From Acorus gramineus (Eukaryota; Streptophyta; Magnoliopsida; Acorales; Acoraceae), in contig CM060855.1 of assembly GCA_030737835.1 (NCBI GenBank), forward strand, positions 17,117,438 through 17,181,437: 64,000 bases of DNA, in the 5' to 3' direction. The notes beneath the pieces were generated by a model. The model was not told where the DNA came from, did not search any database, and saw nothing but the letters and a program-made list of their open reading frames with translations. Position numbers and translations under genes: made by a program. Positions 50,481 through 61,885 of the stretch are shown one piece after another (the first letter of the stretch is position 1; each line of letters opens with the position of its first letter).

Positions 50481-50705
50481 CCTCCAACAACCCCTCAACT
50501 AGGGGTGCAATTCAGTCGGTTAGGTTCGGTTTTTCGCAAACCCAAATTAAACCAAACTATATTCACATGTAAACCGAACCGAAAATCCAAAACCGCTCCA
50601 ACAACCGCTCAACTAGGGGTGCAATTCAATCGGTTATATTCGGTTTTTCGCAAACCCAAATTGAACCAAACTATATTCACATGTAAACCGAACCGAAACC
50701 GAACC
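50478..50705 (+). repeat. 114-bp tandem duplication spanning a MITE end and its flank
   Basis: CC(T/G)...CCAACAACC(C/G)CTCAAC followed by TAGGGGTGCAATTCA occurs at 50478 and again 114 bp later (TAGGGG at 50500 and 50614), with the next 90 bp also repeated. The unit includes flanking target DNA, so slippage or unequal exchange fits better than a second insertion. Confidence 0.8.
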
Positions 50706-51169
50706 GAAAATCCAAAACCGAACCGAACCGAACCGATTTTTGTTTGGTTAAACCGAACTAAACCAAACCAAACCGAACCGAACCGTTAAAAATTGAAGGG
50801 TTAGTTAAAGTTTTTTGGGGATTGATTTATAATTTTATATAAAATATTAAAATGCTAGAATTTATGATATAAATTAGTATATTCATTTTTTTAATTATAT
50901 TAATGGTACAACAATAATATAGTTTTAATATAAAAAAATGATCTAAATAAATATTGATTATAAATAATCATATGTTCAAATTTAATTTCGGTTCGGTTTG
51001 GTTAATTCAATTTTTTTTTTAAGTAGAACCAAACTCAAATCAATGTAGATCGGGTTATTAATTTTTCAATTCATACCCAGAACAAATCATAAAACTATTG
51101 GCCCAAACCTTAAAAAAATCAATTTAGATCGAATCAGATTCAATTTAACCGATCAAAGTTGCACCCCTA
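50500..51169. mobile_element. hAT-like MITE (TAGGG family), well-preserved copy
   Basis: Perfect 11-bp terminal inverted repeats TAGGGGTGCAA / TTGCACCCCTA, flanked by a perfect 8-bp direct repeat CCCTCAAC (50492-50499 and 51170-51177), the hAT hallmark. The interior is rich in AACCGAACC/GGTTCGGTT tracts (50690-50790) and has no transposase frame. Confidence 0.9.
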
Positions 51170-51177
51170 CCCTCAAC

Positions 51178-51785
51178 AACCCCCTCAGATCGTCGCACAC
51201 TGCCCCCTCATCATCTCCTACAGCCACCTCCATCTCCTCTCAATCCCCCTCCGACCCCTTCCCATCGCCCCTCCACCACCTCCTGTCCACCTCCCATCGT
51301 CTACACAAGAAAATAAAAAACACTCAAATATTAAGGTGTAAAATAGATAGACGAGACCTATATATAGAAAATAATATGACAAATAGGGTTTCAAATGAGA
51401 AAAAAAAAAAAAAGAGGAGATCTGGTGAAATAAATATGGGTTGCTTATGTATGAGAAACTAGTTAACTTAATAATTATGGGTTGCTTAGATTTGAGAAAC
51501 TAGTTAACTCAACAAATAACCATATTACTATTCATATAATCACCTTCTCTGAGCTAAGCAACCATTAATATAGATCTATATAATATCGGGAAGTTTGCCA
51601 TAATGCTTTGGCCACATTCAGACATCAAGACAGTGTAAAGTAAACCGCAAAATCTCAAAATGCAGATCTCAAGTCACCCATTATTCTCATCGTCACCCAC
51701 CATCCTCATTCATTCTTCCCCTGCTTCCAACATAATTTATAAGCCAGGAACACTATTTATTAGATCTGATATGTAATTTAACTAA
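51178..51785. other. Intergenic DNA between two MITEs
   Basis: A C-rich low-complexity stretch (51170-51310), an A run near 51400, and a roughly 41-bp duplication at 51435-51515 (TATGGGTTGCTTA...GAGAAACTAGTTAACT twice). No gene. Confidence 0.45.
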
Positions 51786-52460
51786 CGCCCGTTCGTGTCA
51801 TTTTTTTTTTATAAATTTATTTTATCAAAAATCATTTTACAAGAAATCATTTTAACCGGAATCCAGATTTCATCAAACACTTTGGTTCTCTAATGGATTT
51901 ATACAAAGAATCATTTTTCAGTGTTTGGTTCACATATTGATTTCAATAAGGAATTTGATTCAAATGTCTAAAATATCATTATTATTATACATCTACTTGT
52001 AAAATTTATTTCCTTATCCATATCACAATTATAAAAAAAAATAATTTATTTATAAATATTTAACAAATGCAAATAAATAAAACAACCGATCATATACTTA
52101 AACACGTAATAATAATATTTTTTCTAAATTAATTGAATATTATGAACTCCTTTAAAAAGAAAGAGGAGAAGATGGGTAAATAAAAAAATAAAAAAAAGAG
52201 GAGGCTATTTATTTTAGAAGGAATGTAAATAATAATTTAATTAATTTATAAAAAGTATAATAGTAATCTAATTTAAGATTTCTGATGGAATTTGAAATTG
52301 AGATTACCATCACAAAGGAAGGGAATATGATTTCACCATATTTTCCCACATGCATGGATTTTAATTCTTGCGCCCACAATTATCATTAAAATTATTACTT
52401 TCGTGATAATCTCATATGGGATCAAATTCCATCACAGATTAACACGAACCAAATAGGGCA
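51786..52460. mobile_element. PIF/Harbinger-like MITE
   Basis: Left end CGCCCGTTCGTGTCA and right end TTAACACGAACCAAATAGGGCA form an imperfect inverted repeat. TAA directly flanks both ends (51783-51785, 52461-52463), as in PIF/Harbinger insertions. The interior is AT-rich with paired ATTCC/GGAAT motifs and no coding frame. Confidence 0.7.
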
Positions 52461-52463
52461 TAA

Positions 52464-53738
52464 TAAAATAGTTTATATTTTGCCATGTTTAGATGAATTT
52501 TCAAATGTTTTAAGTGACAGACGTCATAATGTTTATGTATTTTGAGATATTACATTTTGTGTTAGAAAAATTTATACTTTTTAATGAATGTAATTCTCTT
52601 TCATGTAAACATGATTGATTTTAGATAATTTTTTTATTATATTATCTCTAAGGATAACTCACCATAATGAGACTGAATGAACAATGGATTTCATCCCAAG
52701 TTGAGACAGAGCATGCAGTCAAATATGCATTATTGGGTTTAGATTATGTCAAACCCCAATCAACCATACATGCATTACAAAATATGTACTTCAATTTTTC
52801 TTCATAAAAGAATGTACTTTATTGCCAAAAGTTTTTTAAAAAAGATCAAAACGGATGGCAGATAAGGGGCATAAACAATTTCTTCCCCAGTATTTTGTTC
52901 ATCTGCAACCGAGAAAAAAAAAACGTTTACTGCCATGTAAATTTTTTCCACTGCCATTACACGTGAAGCTTGGTCAATACATAAAGCAACCAATTAATCA
53001 ATAAATAGCTGTATTCAGAAACTAATTGAATTACAACAAAATTTTAATACAACCAAAAAACCAACATGGCACTGTTGGTATGAATCCATCTAACACTTGA
53101 TCACAATCCTTTCATCAAATACTGTACACAAACAGTCGAAGCAAAACAAACTGTAACAAGTCTCCCAATTACAACAATACTATATGAGAGAGAGAGAGGG
53201 AGTCCTTAAAACTTGTTCAAAAGTTGCACAAAAAAGAAGAAATAAAAATTCTTAATTCATGTAAAGAGAGGAGCGACGAGTTAATTAAGGGAAAGAGGGG
53301 ATAAATAAACCATGAGAAACAAGCTTCTTGTCCACAACTGTCAACCAAGTCGGTCGAAAAACATATGTGCATTCCCTTACCGAACCACGTTCAGGGCCTT
53401 GTAAAAAAATCTGGAGAGAGACATTTATGATCAGAATCTATTGCTTGGTATGGGAGGTTGTTAAAAGCTTATAAACATATGCAGATTCTACCTAGAAGGC
53501 CCCTCTGATGCCTTTTAACATTACTATGATGCACACAAACATGAAGATTTTGTTCAATAGTTTAATCTAACTTTCAATCAGCTCAAGAATAGATTGACCT
53601 AACTCCAATGCAGAATATGGTAAATATGTAGACATTTCACTATAATGTACTATTCCAAGACAGTCTATGTCCCATCATTCCATTTTATTATGTTTTCTTA
53701 TGGGTAAGCAGGTAGCTTAATTTCCCGTTACTATTTAT
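52464..53738. other. Intergenic DNA downstream of TBP, nothing recognised
   Basis: No coding exon recognised. A short GA run at 53190-53199. Part may belong to a long TBP 3'UTR or a 3'UTR exon, which cannot be decided from sequence alone. Confidence 0.35.
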
Positions 53739-54198
53739 CTAAAAAGCATGGACAATTCAACTAACATTTTCATGTCTGTGTCCAACGTGTATCGGACAAA
53801 GGACACAGAACACAAAAGGACTTGCATTGGGCATATGTTGGGCACGTCCCATGTGTCCCAAATTCAAAATGATATTCCAACTTTCAAATAAACAGGATGG
53901 ACGCAACAAAGAGAGATGACACTTATGTGGCACCAGATTGCAACTTTTTTTCTTTCATATGTATTGTTGGATTCACGTTCACATGAGATATCAAATTTTT
54001 AATGGAGATAAAACCATGATAGATATATAACTTTTTATAGTTTAAGGGGTGTGCTTGTTTTTTAAAATACATAATGTAACAAATATATTATTCATTTATT
54101 ATTCATTATCCTATCTTTTAATCTTTGCCGTGTCCATATCCTAGTTTTTCAAGATTTGTCGTGTTATGGATGTCGTGTCCCATGTCCATGCTCCATAG
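53739..54198 (-). mobile_element. hAT-like MITE, GTGTCC-rich family, copy 2 (TBP 3' flank)
   Basis: Ends CTAAAAAGCATGGACA (left) and TGTCCATGCTCCATAG (right) are inverted repeats. CTATTTAT directly flanks both sides (53731-53738 and 54199-54206), a perfect 8-bp duplication. It is related in inverse orientation to 31652-32125. Its right end is 24 bp from the TBP stop codon, so it probably forms part of the TBP 3'UTR or terminator region. Confidence 0.85.
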
Positions 54199-54222
54199 CT
54201 ATTTATAAAGCATTAATATGCT

Positions 54223-57200
54223 TCAGACACACACAACATGAGACTTGAAGCTATACCACTCTGTAGTCTGTTGGGTTTTCCGGAACTCTGTGAGGACTGG
54301 GTATATGTTCTCAAAGGCAGTATAGGTTTCATCCCGCACCTGATTGAGAAGAAAAATCCAAACGTGAGAGAGAGAGAGAGGATATAAACTAATGGCTTCA
54401 ATGAGAGAATCAAACACTCACCTTGGCTCCCGTGAGAACAATCTTGCCTGATACAAATATTAGAAGAACAATCTTTGGTTGCTTCATTCGGTATATAAGA
54501 CCGGGGAACAGCTCTGGTTCATACTGTTAGAAGTACAATTCCCATGAGTATGAGCTTAAAAACTCAAGGAGGGCCAACAAAGCCAAAACTGAACATTAAG
54601 CTATATCTGCAATTATGAACATACGCTGCAGAAAGCACCATGGGAGTATGAAAGGCCTTCAAGTCTTATAGGAAACTTCACATCACAAGAACCAACAATA
54701 TTTTGAATCTTGAAGTCCTGTAAAAAAAAAAAGGATCGAATATAAATAGAGACAGATGGAGACGGCACATCAATGATATTGGCCATGTGTATATATAATG
54801 ATAAAAAGGTTAGTATGCAGTAGTTAGAAAATAAAACAGGTCAAAATGTTCAAATTTCACTAGTATGAGTGTGTTCTCCTAGCAAAAGTGGCCTCATGTA
54901 AAATCAACATAGCCAAGTGCATCTGTCATGCTGTTTAATTTTATCAAGACTCACAGATAAGAACGGGAAACAGCAACTCAAGATAAACATGCAACAATAA
55001 AATTTGCAATTGAATCTTAGGTTTGGCCGGCGAATTCCATGTAGGATTCTCTCCTACTTCGATTTGCCTTGGCTTACTGTTTGTTTTCCCTGTTTTGGGC
55101 ACCTTTTTCTTAATTAGAATGCCTACCATATTCTTCAAAAAAAAAAAAAAAAGTCCATTGTTTGAGTACCTGAAACTTAGCATCAAATCCAAGCTTCTGA
55201 ATAATCCGTGCATACTGTAAAGCAAAGATATTGTGTCAGGTTAAACTGTTAAAAGAAAATTGTTACAACTAAAGGAGCCCCACAGTATCACCCCTATAAC
55301 GAAATTGAATTTTCCCGAATTATTTACCTTCCTTGCTGCCAATTTAGATTGCTGCTCACTTTTAGCTCCTGTACAAACCTGAAGAAACATCCACATCTCA
55401 TCTTAACAAAACCTGATTAAAATATAGAGGTGCCCTAAAATATAACCAAATATGTAACTTATGATGATATAATTTATAATGGAGGACATTCATCATGTCT
55501 TAAAGAGTCTATCAATGGAGGGCATCAACAACTCCATTCACAACTTGTATATCAATGGCGGACAGCCATCCTGTGTTAAGAGTATATCAATAGAGGACAT
55601 CAACAACTCCATTCATAACTATAGAATTCTGTAAAACATCCAACTCCATTCACAACTTGTAAAGATAGACCAAATACAAATCAAGAAATTCAAGGAGTGC
55701 GAAAATTCATCACGAACAAGCTTCCTGAATATCTCATTCTCTTCAGCCTTAAAGCATATGAGCATATCTAAGCACAAGTAATTAGAGTAACTATTTGCTT
55801 AATCCTGATAAGAAACAGACCATCCCACTCATGGAATGTCATCCTTTCCTTAGTAAGAAAACTTTCACCAAAAATAGAAACATCCCATGACTTGACAATT
55901 TATAACTATAAATCAGGGATCCATCACCTATCACTATTTGAAGCCAGGAAATCAAAAACATAATGATAAAATAATTAAGAATCCATGCTGAACCAATGAG
56001 AACAATTCCAAGCCAATATAGAATGAGAACTACATAAAAGATGATGTTGGCCAAAACATAGATATGGAATTCTTAAAGTTAACCAATTAACTTACCATTT
56101 TACCAGAAGCAAATATCAGAGCCGTGGTTTTTGGTTCTCTTATTCTCATTATAACGGCAGCAAAACGCTGTATATTTGTCATCAAGAATTAAAAAAAATC
56201 AGCAGCTGCTGCTATATAACCAGATAAAAGAGCACAATATCTTGGTGATTAGATATATTATGCCACTCCCAAACATAAGCCATGACTTATGAAGAATGAA
56301 TGAGGAGAACTATTTCCCACCTTGGGATTATACTCTGCATTACGAGCTTGTAAAGCAATGGCCTTCAGATCCAATTTGCAGCCTAGGTTAACTGTAGAAA
56401 CAATATTCCTGGGAAAACAAGATCATCATAAGGATACAGAAAAGTAGTCAAACAGAGCACTTATCACTGATCTAGTATTGGGTAAATCAATTAATACAAT
56501 AATAAATATGATAAGCTGATTGAATAGAAATTGGTATCTGAACGAGCATAATAAATATGATAGGCTGATTTATTACAATTGGTATCCAAATGAATCAGAT
56601 GATGATTAAGGACCAGGATGCCCCTGACCATCACAAATGCACTGCATTTTACTTAATGCATAATGGAAGAAGAATGCCCTCAACAAATTTTATTACAAAT
56701 CAATAAAAAACAAAATAACAATTTGGTCAACTCGTTTTCTACACCAGCCAAAATAAATCAAACTAGGGTGTGTTTGTGAACAATTTTGAATGTGAGAGAA
56801 TCCCCCCTCTGCTAATATGACAAGAGAGGCAAGGGTAAATGTGGAAAAAAAAACTCTCCATTTGTTTGGCACAAACACTATCTTTTTAAATGGTAAAAGG
56901 GAAAATGTTAACTTTTTCCTCGTTTTCCTTAAGTTTCCCACGTGCATAAACACAACCAGAGAAATAAAAGTAGTAGAAAATAAAAACATCCCCTCACTTA
57001 CCTTCACTTTCGCTCATGTGAGGAGGGAAAAGAATTCCCCCTTTCTAATAAGACAAAAGAGGCAAGGGAAAATGAGAGAAATTTACCCTCTCCGTTTGTT
57101 TGGCACAAACAATATCCTTTTAAGTGTGAAATGGAAATTTTCAACTTTCCCACATTTTTCTTAAGTATCCCATATGCACAAACACACCCTAAGAGTTAAA

Positions 57201-57298
57201 AGGAAGTGGTGAAAAACTTACTGTAGGGTGGGGACTATTCCTGAAGGGTGTCTGGAGAGATCAACTGGCTGACTTCCTTCCAAGTTCTGCTCTGCCAT
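54223..57298 (-). CDS. TBP: TATA-binding protein (TBP/TFIID-1)
   Basis: TBP binds the TATA box minor groove and nucleates transcription initiation by all three nuclear RNA polymerases. Eight coding exons, all GT-AG and in frame: 57222-57298, 56321-56408, 56096-56167, 55328-55378, 55170-55214, 54625-54717, 54422-54523, 54223-54339; 214 residues. The N-terminus is [20 protein letters not shown], then the two saddle repeats: [40 protein letters not shown] and [20 protein letters not shown]; and [40 protein letters not shown] and [14 protein letters not shown]. The core is fully conserved by eye. The end is unusual: after [12 protein letters not shown], where plant TBP normally stops, the frame continues 14 residues ([14 protein letters not shown]). 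A 5'UTR intron (57308-58399) precedes the start. Neighbouring genes are unrelated. Confidence 0.96.
55495..55665 (+). repeat. Imperfect tandem repeat in TBP intron 3
   Basis: The phrases TATCAATGGAGGGCATCAAC / TATCAATAGAGGACATCAAC and AACTCCATTCACAACTTGTA recur two to three times. Low-copy intronic duplication. Confidence 0.65.
56765..57190. mobile_element. Tourist/PIF-like MITE with internal duplication, TBP intron 1
   Basis: Terminal repeats AGGGTGTGTTTGTG and CACAAACACACCCT are perfect inverses of each other. Flanking trinucleotides are CTA and TAA. Inside, a roughly 145-bp block occurs twice in direct order (about 56805-56950 and 57040-57185), each with AGAGGCAAGGG, CTCCATTTGTTTGGCACAAA/CTCCGTTTGTTTGGCACAAA and CTTAAGT.TCCCA. 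Non-coding; the apparent long plus-strand frame is a product of the repeat. Confidence 0.75.
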
Positions 57299-57306
57299 AT
57301 ATCTAC

Positions 57307-58400
57307 CCTATAATTCGATACAGCATGCATTAAATATAAAAGAGATCATACAACTGCAATCAGCCATTCATCCCCAATTTAAATGTCAGTGGATCTTGAA
57401 CATTGATCCATAATTTTCCGAACATACACATTACAAGATTAACACGGCATGAACTGGGAAAAAAATCATGAAATCAACAAGGAGATAAATAAGACAATGG
57501 GCCAAGATCAAGCCCCTCATTGACCAAATATACCCAGTACAACAATGGGAATACACATCATCACAAAGAGAATTAGCAAATATGACCTCAACAGTTCTTT
57601 AAATATGTGTATCCATAAACACACTTACACACCAGAAGAAACCTTCACCTCAATAAGAAACAGCAACATGACAACCAAATTTCCCAAAATTTCCCACCTC
57701 TACATATTAGATCTTTGCATATCATAAGGGAGACAGAACCCTAGAGAAAATATCAAAAGAAATCCAGAGAACCCAGCTCGATATATCAATCTTAGCCAAC
57801 CAAGAACCCTTTTTTTCACATACCCATCCCCAAATCTCCCATATCATCATCTAAAAAAGCATCAAATTTGGGATCTCTCTTCAATACCCATTTCAAATAA
57901 TAACCAGAAAGGGGGGAAGAAAAGGTCAAAGAAAACCCATCACCCCAAATCCCACAAAATCCCCACAAGAAGCTCCAATCTTTCAATCATCCCTCAATAC
58001 CCATTTCAATGAAAACAACCAAAAACACGTTTTTAATCACAAACCCATCTCAGAAAAAAAAAAATCAACAGATCCACCAAGAACGAAAGAACTACTTATA
58101 AAGGGTTTTAATTCGAAATTCCTTTTAAAAGGGACCATTATCTATACCTAATTTTAAAGAAACCCTGATTCAACAAACCCATCTCAAAAAAAAAAAAAAA
58201 AAAAATCCTCCCAAATCCCAAACCCAACTAAAAGATCCAATCTTTCAATTTCCCTTCAATACCCATTTGAAAAAATCGCAAAGGAACAAGTTTTTTTGAA
58301 AACCCATCTCAGAAAAATCAGCAGATCCAACAAAAGGGCAAATGCGACTCAGAAAGGTTTTCGATTTCAAATTCGTTCAAAGGGATTCATTATTTATACC
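57307..58400 (-). other. TBP 5'UTR intron
   Basis: Donor CAG|GTATAA at 58400/58399 and acceptor TTATAG|GG at 57308/57307 would join a leader exon to a short leader piece 9 bp before the ATG. The intron is C/A-rich on the plus strand and shows no coding sequence. 5'UTR introns are common in plant TBP genes. Confidence 0.55.
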
Positions 58401-58588
58401 TGATTTGAGAGGAAGAAGAGAGGGAGATTTTGAACTGTGTTTGCTTTTATATACGAGGGAGCAAGAGATTGAAAAAAAAATTGGGTTTTTATACGATTGA
58501 TCGAGAGAGGGGGGGGAGAGAGAACAATTCGGGATTTATGGCGTCGAAAAATTCCAGCTTTTATACGAGACTTCTCTCTTTATTTTGG

Positions 58589-58596
58589 TTTATATA
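58589..58596 (-). promoter_or_regulatory. TATA box of the TBP gene
   Basis: The minus strand reads CCCTATATAAACC here, a canonical plant TATA context. Other TATA-like elements (TATAAAAGC near 58447 and 58558, TATAAAAACCC near 58486) lie downstream on the gene strand, so the start site may be spread over 58410-58560. Confidence 0.6.
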
Positions 58597-58619
58597 GGGA
58601 CCCTAGAAATTCACCGGCT

Positions 58620-59997
58620 ATAGCAGGTCACGGGTGACAAAACCGGATGTTTTAGGTTGCCAGAGCTGGAGATTTTGTGGTCTTTGAGCCAACAGGATCC
58701 GGATCCGATAAGATCTGACTCGCAATGTGAAAAGGTGGCTCAATTTGTAAATGAGACCCTCTAAATTGTAAGTAAATCCTTCACATTTTAATTAAGAAAA
58801 AAATCTTTTTAATTCCTTGAAATCTTTTTGAAATCACAAAAAATCTCTCTAAAATAAAAAAATCATCCTAGATCCCCATAAAGTGTATATGGTTAAGGAA
58901 TTTAATCCCCCGATCAAAAGTATATTGAAATAAGTCCTCCAAAACTTATTAAAATTGGATTCAGTCCCTACAAACTTTATAAAATCAGATTTAGTTCTTT
59001 TGTAAGACAAAAATACCCCTGTCATTTTTCAACATTCTCGTGTCCTGAAATGTCATCCTTCTCTATAAAAAAATATATATATATATATATATATATCCGT
59101 CAAACCTCAATTGATCTACAAAATTGAGTCATTTTTCAACATTTTTCCCTCCTCAATCTTATTACAGAGACTGAACAAAAAAAATTACAGTTTCATTAAC
59201 TCCATTACAAAATCAGTAGATAAAATAATTTAAAAACCAAATCAAAATTCTATAATACATTTTTAACTCAAAATTATTAGTAATAAAAAGCATAACACCT
59301 TGACTATAAAACTATAATTTGTTTAATAAAATTTAAATAAATTATTATATATTTTTAGATAATCGCATGGATTTTTTTATGATTTTTAGAATATTTCAGA
59401 GAGTTAAGACGATTTTTAAATTTCACAGGGATTTTTTTTTATTTTCATGAGTTTTTAGAGAGTTGTATCGATTTTGTCTAACAAAAAAAATAAATTTTAA
59501 AATGGTATAACAGTAATTTACCATGCATGATTAGGGTTAACCATACACCTAGTTAGTTATAGGGACTAAAATAAATATTATCTAATAACATAAGGACCTG
59601 AGAGGATTTACCAATTTTACACGGATTTTTTCTGATTTTCATGAGTTTTTAGGGAGCTAGATCAATTTTTCCCTTTAATCAATTAATATACAAGTTCCTC
59701 ATATATTAACTTTATATGTAAACAATAAACAAGCCTCTCTCACATCAAAACCTCTCCCCCACCCCTGCTCGTCTCCCCCTACAAAACTCTAATTAACCTA
59801 TTCTAATAAAAAAAATTAATGTAAATATAAAAAAATATGAAAATCCATTGTTTTTGCACATATTCACACAAATCCTCAAAATCTTAAACCCCTAAAAAAA
59901 AATAAACCATATATATACACAGGATAGGGGGTATGCTTATTAAAAGAATGTTAATTAAAAAATTTTAAAAAAAATTAGGTGAACTTATTTATTAGGA
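58620..59997. other. Intergenic DNA with repeated AT-rich phrases
   Basis: Phrases such as GATTTTCATGAGTTTTTAG recur (about 59430 and 59635), and AATCTCTCTAAAAT/ATTTTAGAGAG-type inverse motifs suggest an old DNA transposon, but ends were not fixed. (TA)n at 59077-59096. No gene. Confidence 0.4.
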
Positions 59998-60098
59998 GTG
60001 TACTTGAGAAAAATCTAAATGGATCTTTAATGATAATCCATTTAAAGGGTGCTTACTAACAAATCAGAGGGGCTCAAATAGAGCCACTCAATGTGAAA
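59998..60098 (+). repeat. Direct repeat flanking the 1.5-kb TIR element, left
   Basis: AAATGGATCTTTAATGATAA, CCATTTAAAGGG, TGCTTA, TCAGAGGGGCTCAAATAGAG recur in the same order and orientation at 61785-61885 (AAATGGTTCTTTAATATTAA, CCATGTAAAGGG, TGCTTA, TTGAGGGGTGCAAATAGAG). Confidence 0.7.
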
Positions 60099-61637
60099 AG
60101 GGTGCCTCTAATTGCACCCCCCTTTTTTAGGTACACACCTAACAAAAGTCAATTACATTTATTTAAACACCCCTATATATAAATGAGGCATTGGTTTCCA
60201 GTGCACACCCAACCTTTCAAAAGAAAATGGCAAAAACCCTACTCTTTCTACCACCCTTCTTGTTGTCAACACCCAGCCGTCCCGCTCTCTCACTTGCCAT
60301 CGACAGCCGAGCCTCCCCATGCTCTCCCTCACCATGGATTATCTAGTTTTCCGTGCTCTCCTTCTCCGTCGTCTCATCATGATCATCATCACTTTCAAAC
60401 CCTAAACCCTCCACCACCCCTCGTCATGGACACCCCTTGCATGTCCACTCATTTGCTCACTGTCGTAAGCCTTCCTGTACAGACGTCATCCATTTGTGCT
60501 CTCCCTCTTCGTCCAGCATCTTTATACAGCATTCTCTTGACATTTCTCATCTTTCCATTAGGATATTCTTATGTATGAATTGATATGATATGAAGATATT
60601 TATTTTTCTGGTGATTGAATAATATAATATAATGGTTAGGTTTGAGATTTATTTATTTTTGTGATAGCATAGGTTTTAGATGCTACAGATTCAGTTTTGT
60701 GATCCTCACAACACAAGCATTGTCGACATAAACACAAAATATCGATACTGCTATTGTCGCACAAGTTCCAGATGCTACAGGTTCAGTTTTGTGATCCCCG
60801 CGACACAAACATTGTCGACATATACACAAAATATCGACAACACTGCTATTGTCGCACAAGTTTCAAATGCTATGAGTTCAGTTCTGTGATCCCGCAACAC
60901 AAACATTATCGACATATATACATAATATTGACACTGCTATTGTCGCATAGGTTTCAGATGCTATGAGTTCAGTTCTGTGATCCCGCGACACAATCAATGT
61001 CGACATAAATGCAGAATATCGACACTGATATCATCACACAAATTCCAGATGCTACGGGTTCAGTTCTATGATCCCTACGACACAAGTAATGTCGACATAA
61101 ATACAGAATATCGACACTACTATTGTCGTACAGATTCCAGATTGTGAATGTGAATATAAAACCATAGAGACAAGCCCTAGAGAAACCCTATAAATTTTCA
61201 CCACCCAAACTCTGGACAAATATCCAACAACCATAAACATACACAAACGTGGAGGAACACGAATCCAAATACAAGTTTTTACCTCATTGTTCTTTGAGGC
61301 CTCCGTGCCTTGATGATTTTCGAGCCGAATCTCTTGAGTACGCGGAATCAGTCACGTGTGCCACCACACCACCACGTTGCCAGCCGGACCTCTTCCTCCA
61401 CCACTTCAATCAGCCGACTACTCCTCCTCCTCGTCTGTGTGTTTTCTCGTGCGCACAGGAAAGAGAGAATTATACGTATTGTAGAGAAGGTGTGCAAAAC
61501 ATATATTTGTAAAAGAAAATAGTAGGTGTTTAAATAATGGGGTGTGCACAAGATCCGAATATAAATGGATCTTTTGTACACCATTCATTTATTAGAGGTG
61601 TGTACCCTAATTCAAGGAGTGTAATTAGAGGCACCCT
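60099..61637. mobile_element. 1.5-kb TIR element carrying a tandem array
   Basis: AGGGTGCCTCTAATTGCACC at the left and, reverse-complemented, AGGGTGCCTCTAATTACACT at the right are inverted terminal repeats. The similarity continues inward through AGGTACACACCT / GGGTACACACCTCTAAT and ATTTATTTAAACACCCC / CATTATTTAAACACCT, roughly 100 bp in all. Inside are a C-rich segment (60200-60480) and a five-unit tandem array (60679-61138). A plus-strand frame at 60183-60578 is open for 131 codons but unrecognised. No clear short target duplication; longer direct repeats lie outside both ends. Confidence 0.6.
60679..61138 (+). repeat. Tandem array, five units of 91-95 bp
   Basis: Units begin GATGCTACAG.TTCAGTTTTG or close variants at 60679, 60771, 60866, 60957 and 61048. 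Each carries GTGATCC, ACACAA..ATTGTCGACATA, ATATCGA..CTG and TATTGTCGCAC. Units are diverged from one another. Unit length and the absence of unique spacers rule out CRISPR. Confidence 0.9.
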
Positions 61638-61784
61638 ATTCCAATCTCCTCATCTTATTTTTGCGCGTGCGACAAAGAAGTATATCACGATGTTTTCATA
61701 CTGATGGACATGCAGATTAAAGAAAGATTAATAAAGGATAGTTCCAATAAAAGATATAGAGTGTACATTGGTAGGAGCACAAAT

Positions 61785-61885
61785 TAAACAGATTTAAAAT
61801 GGTTCTTTAATATTAACATCCATGTAAAGGGGCCGTGCTTATGGATTTGAGGGGTGCAAATAGAGATTCATTGAAATATTCGATC
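61785..61885 (+). repeat. Direct repeat flanking the 1.5-kb TIR element, right
   Basis: Partner of 59998-60098, about 150 bp outside the right terminal repeat of the TIR element. Confidence 0.7.

Noticed and set aside
56817..57164. Plus-strand frame of 115 codons with repeated LFGTN
   Set aside because: Produced by the internal duplication of a MITE inside TBP intron 1, on the opposite strand from the gene.
60183..60578. Plus-strand frame of 131 codons, Pro/His/Ser-rich
   Set aside because: Lies inside a TIR element in C-rich low-complexity sequence, with no domain, no homology I recognise and no supporting splice structure.
60679..61138. Possible CRISPR-like array
   Set aside because: Whole units repeat without unique spacers, period is over 90 bp, and the genome is a plant.
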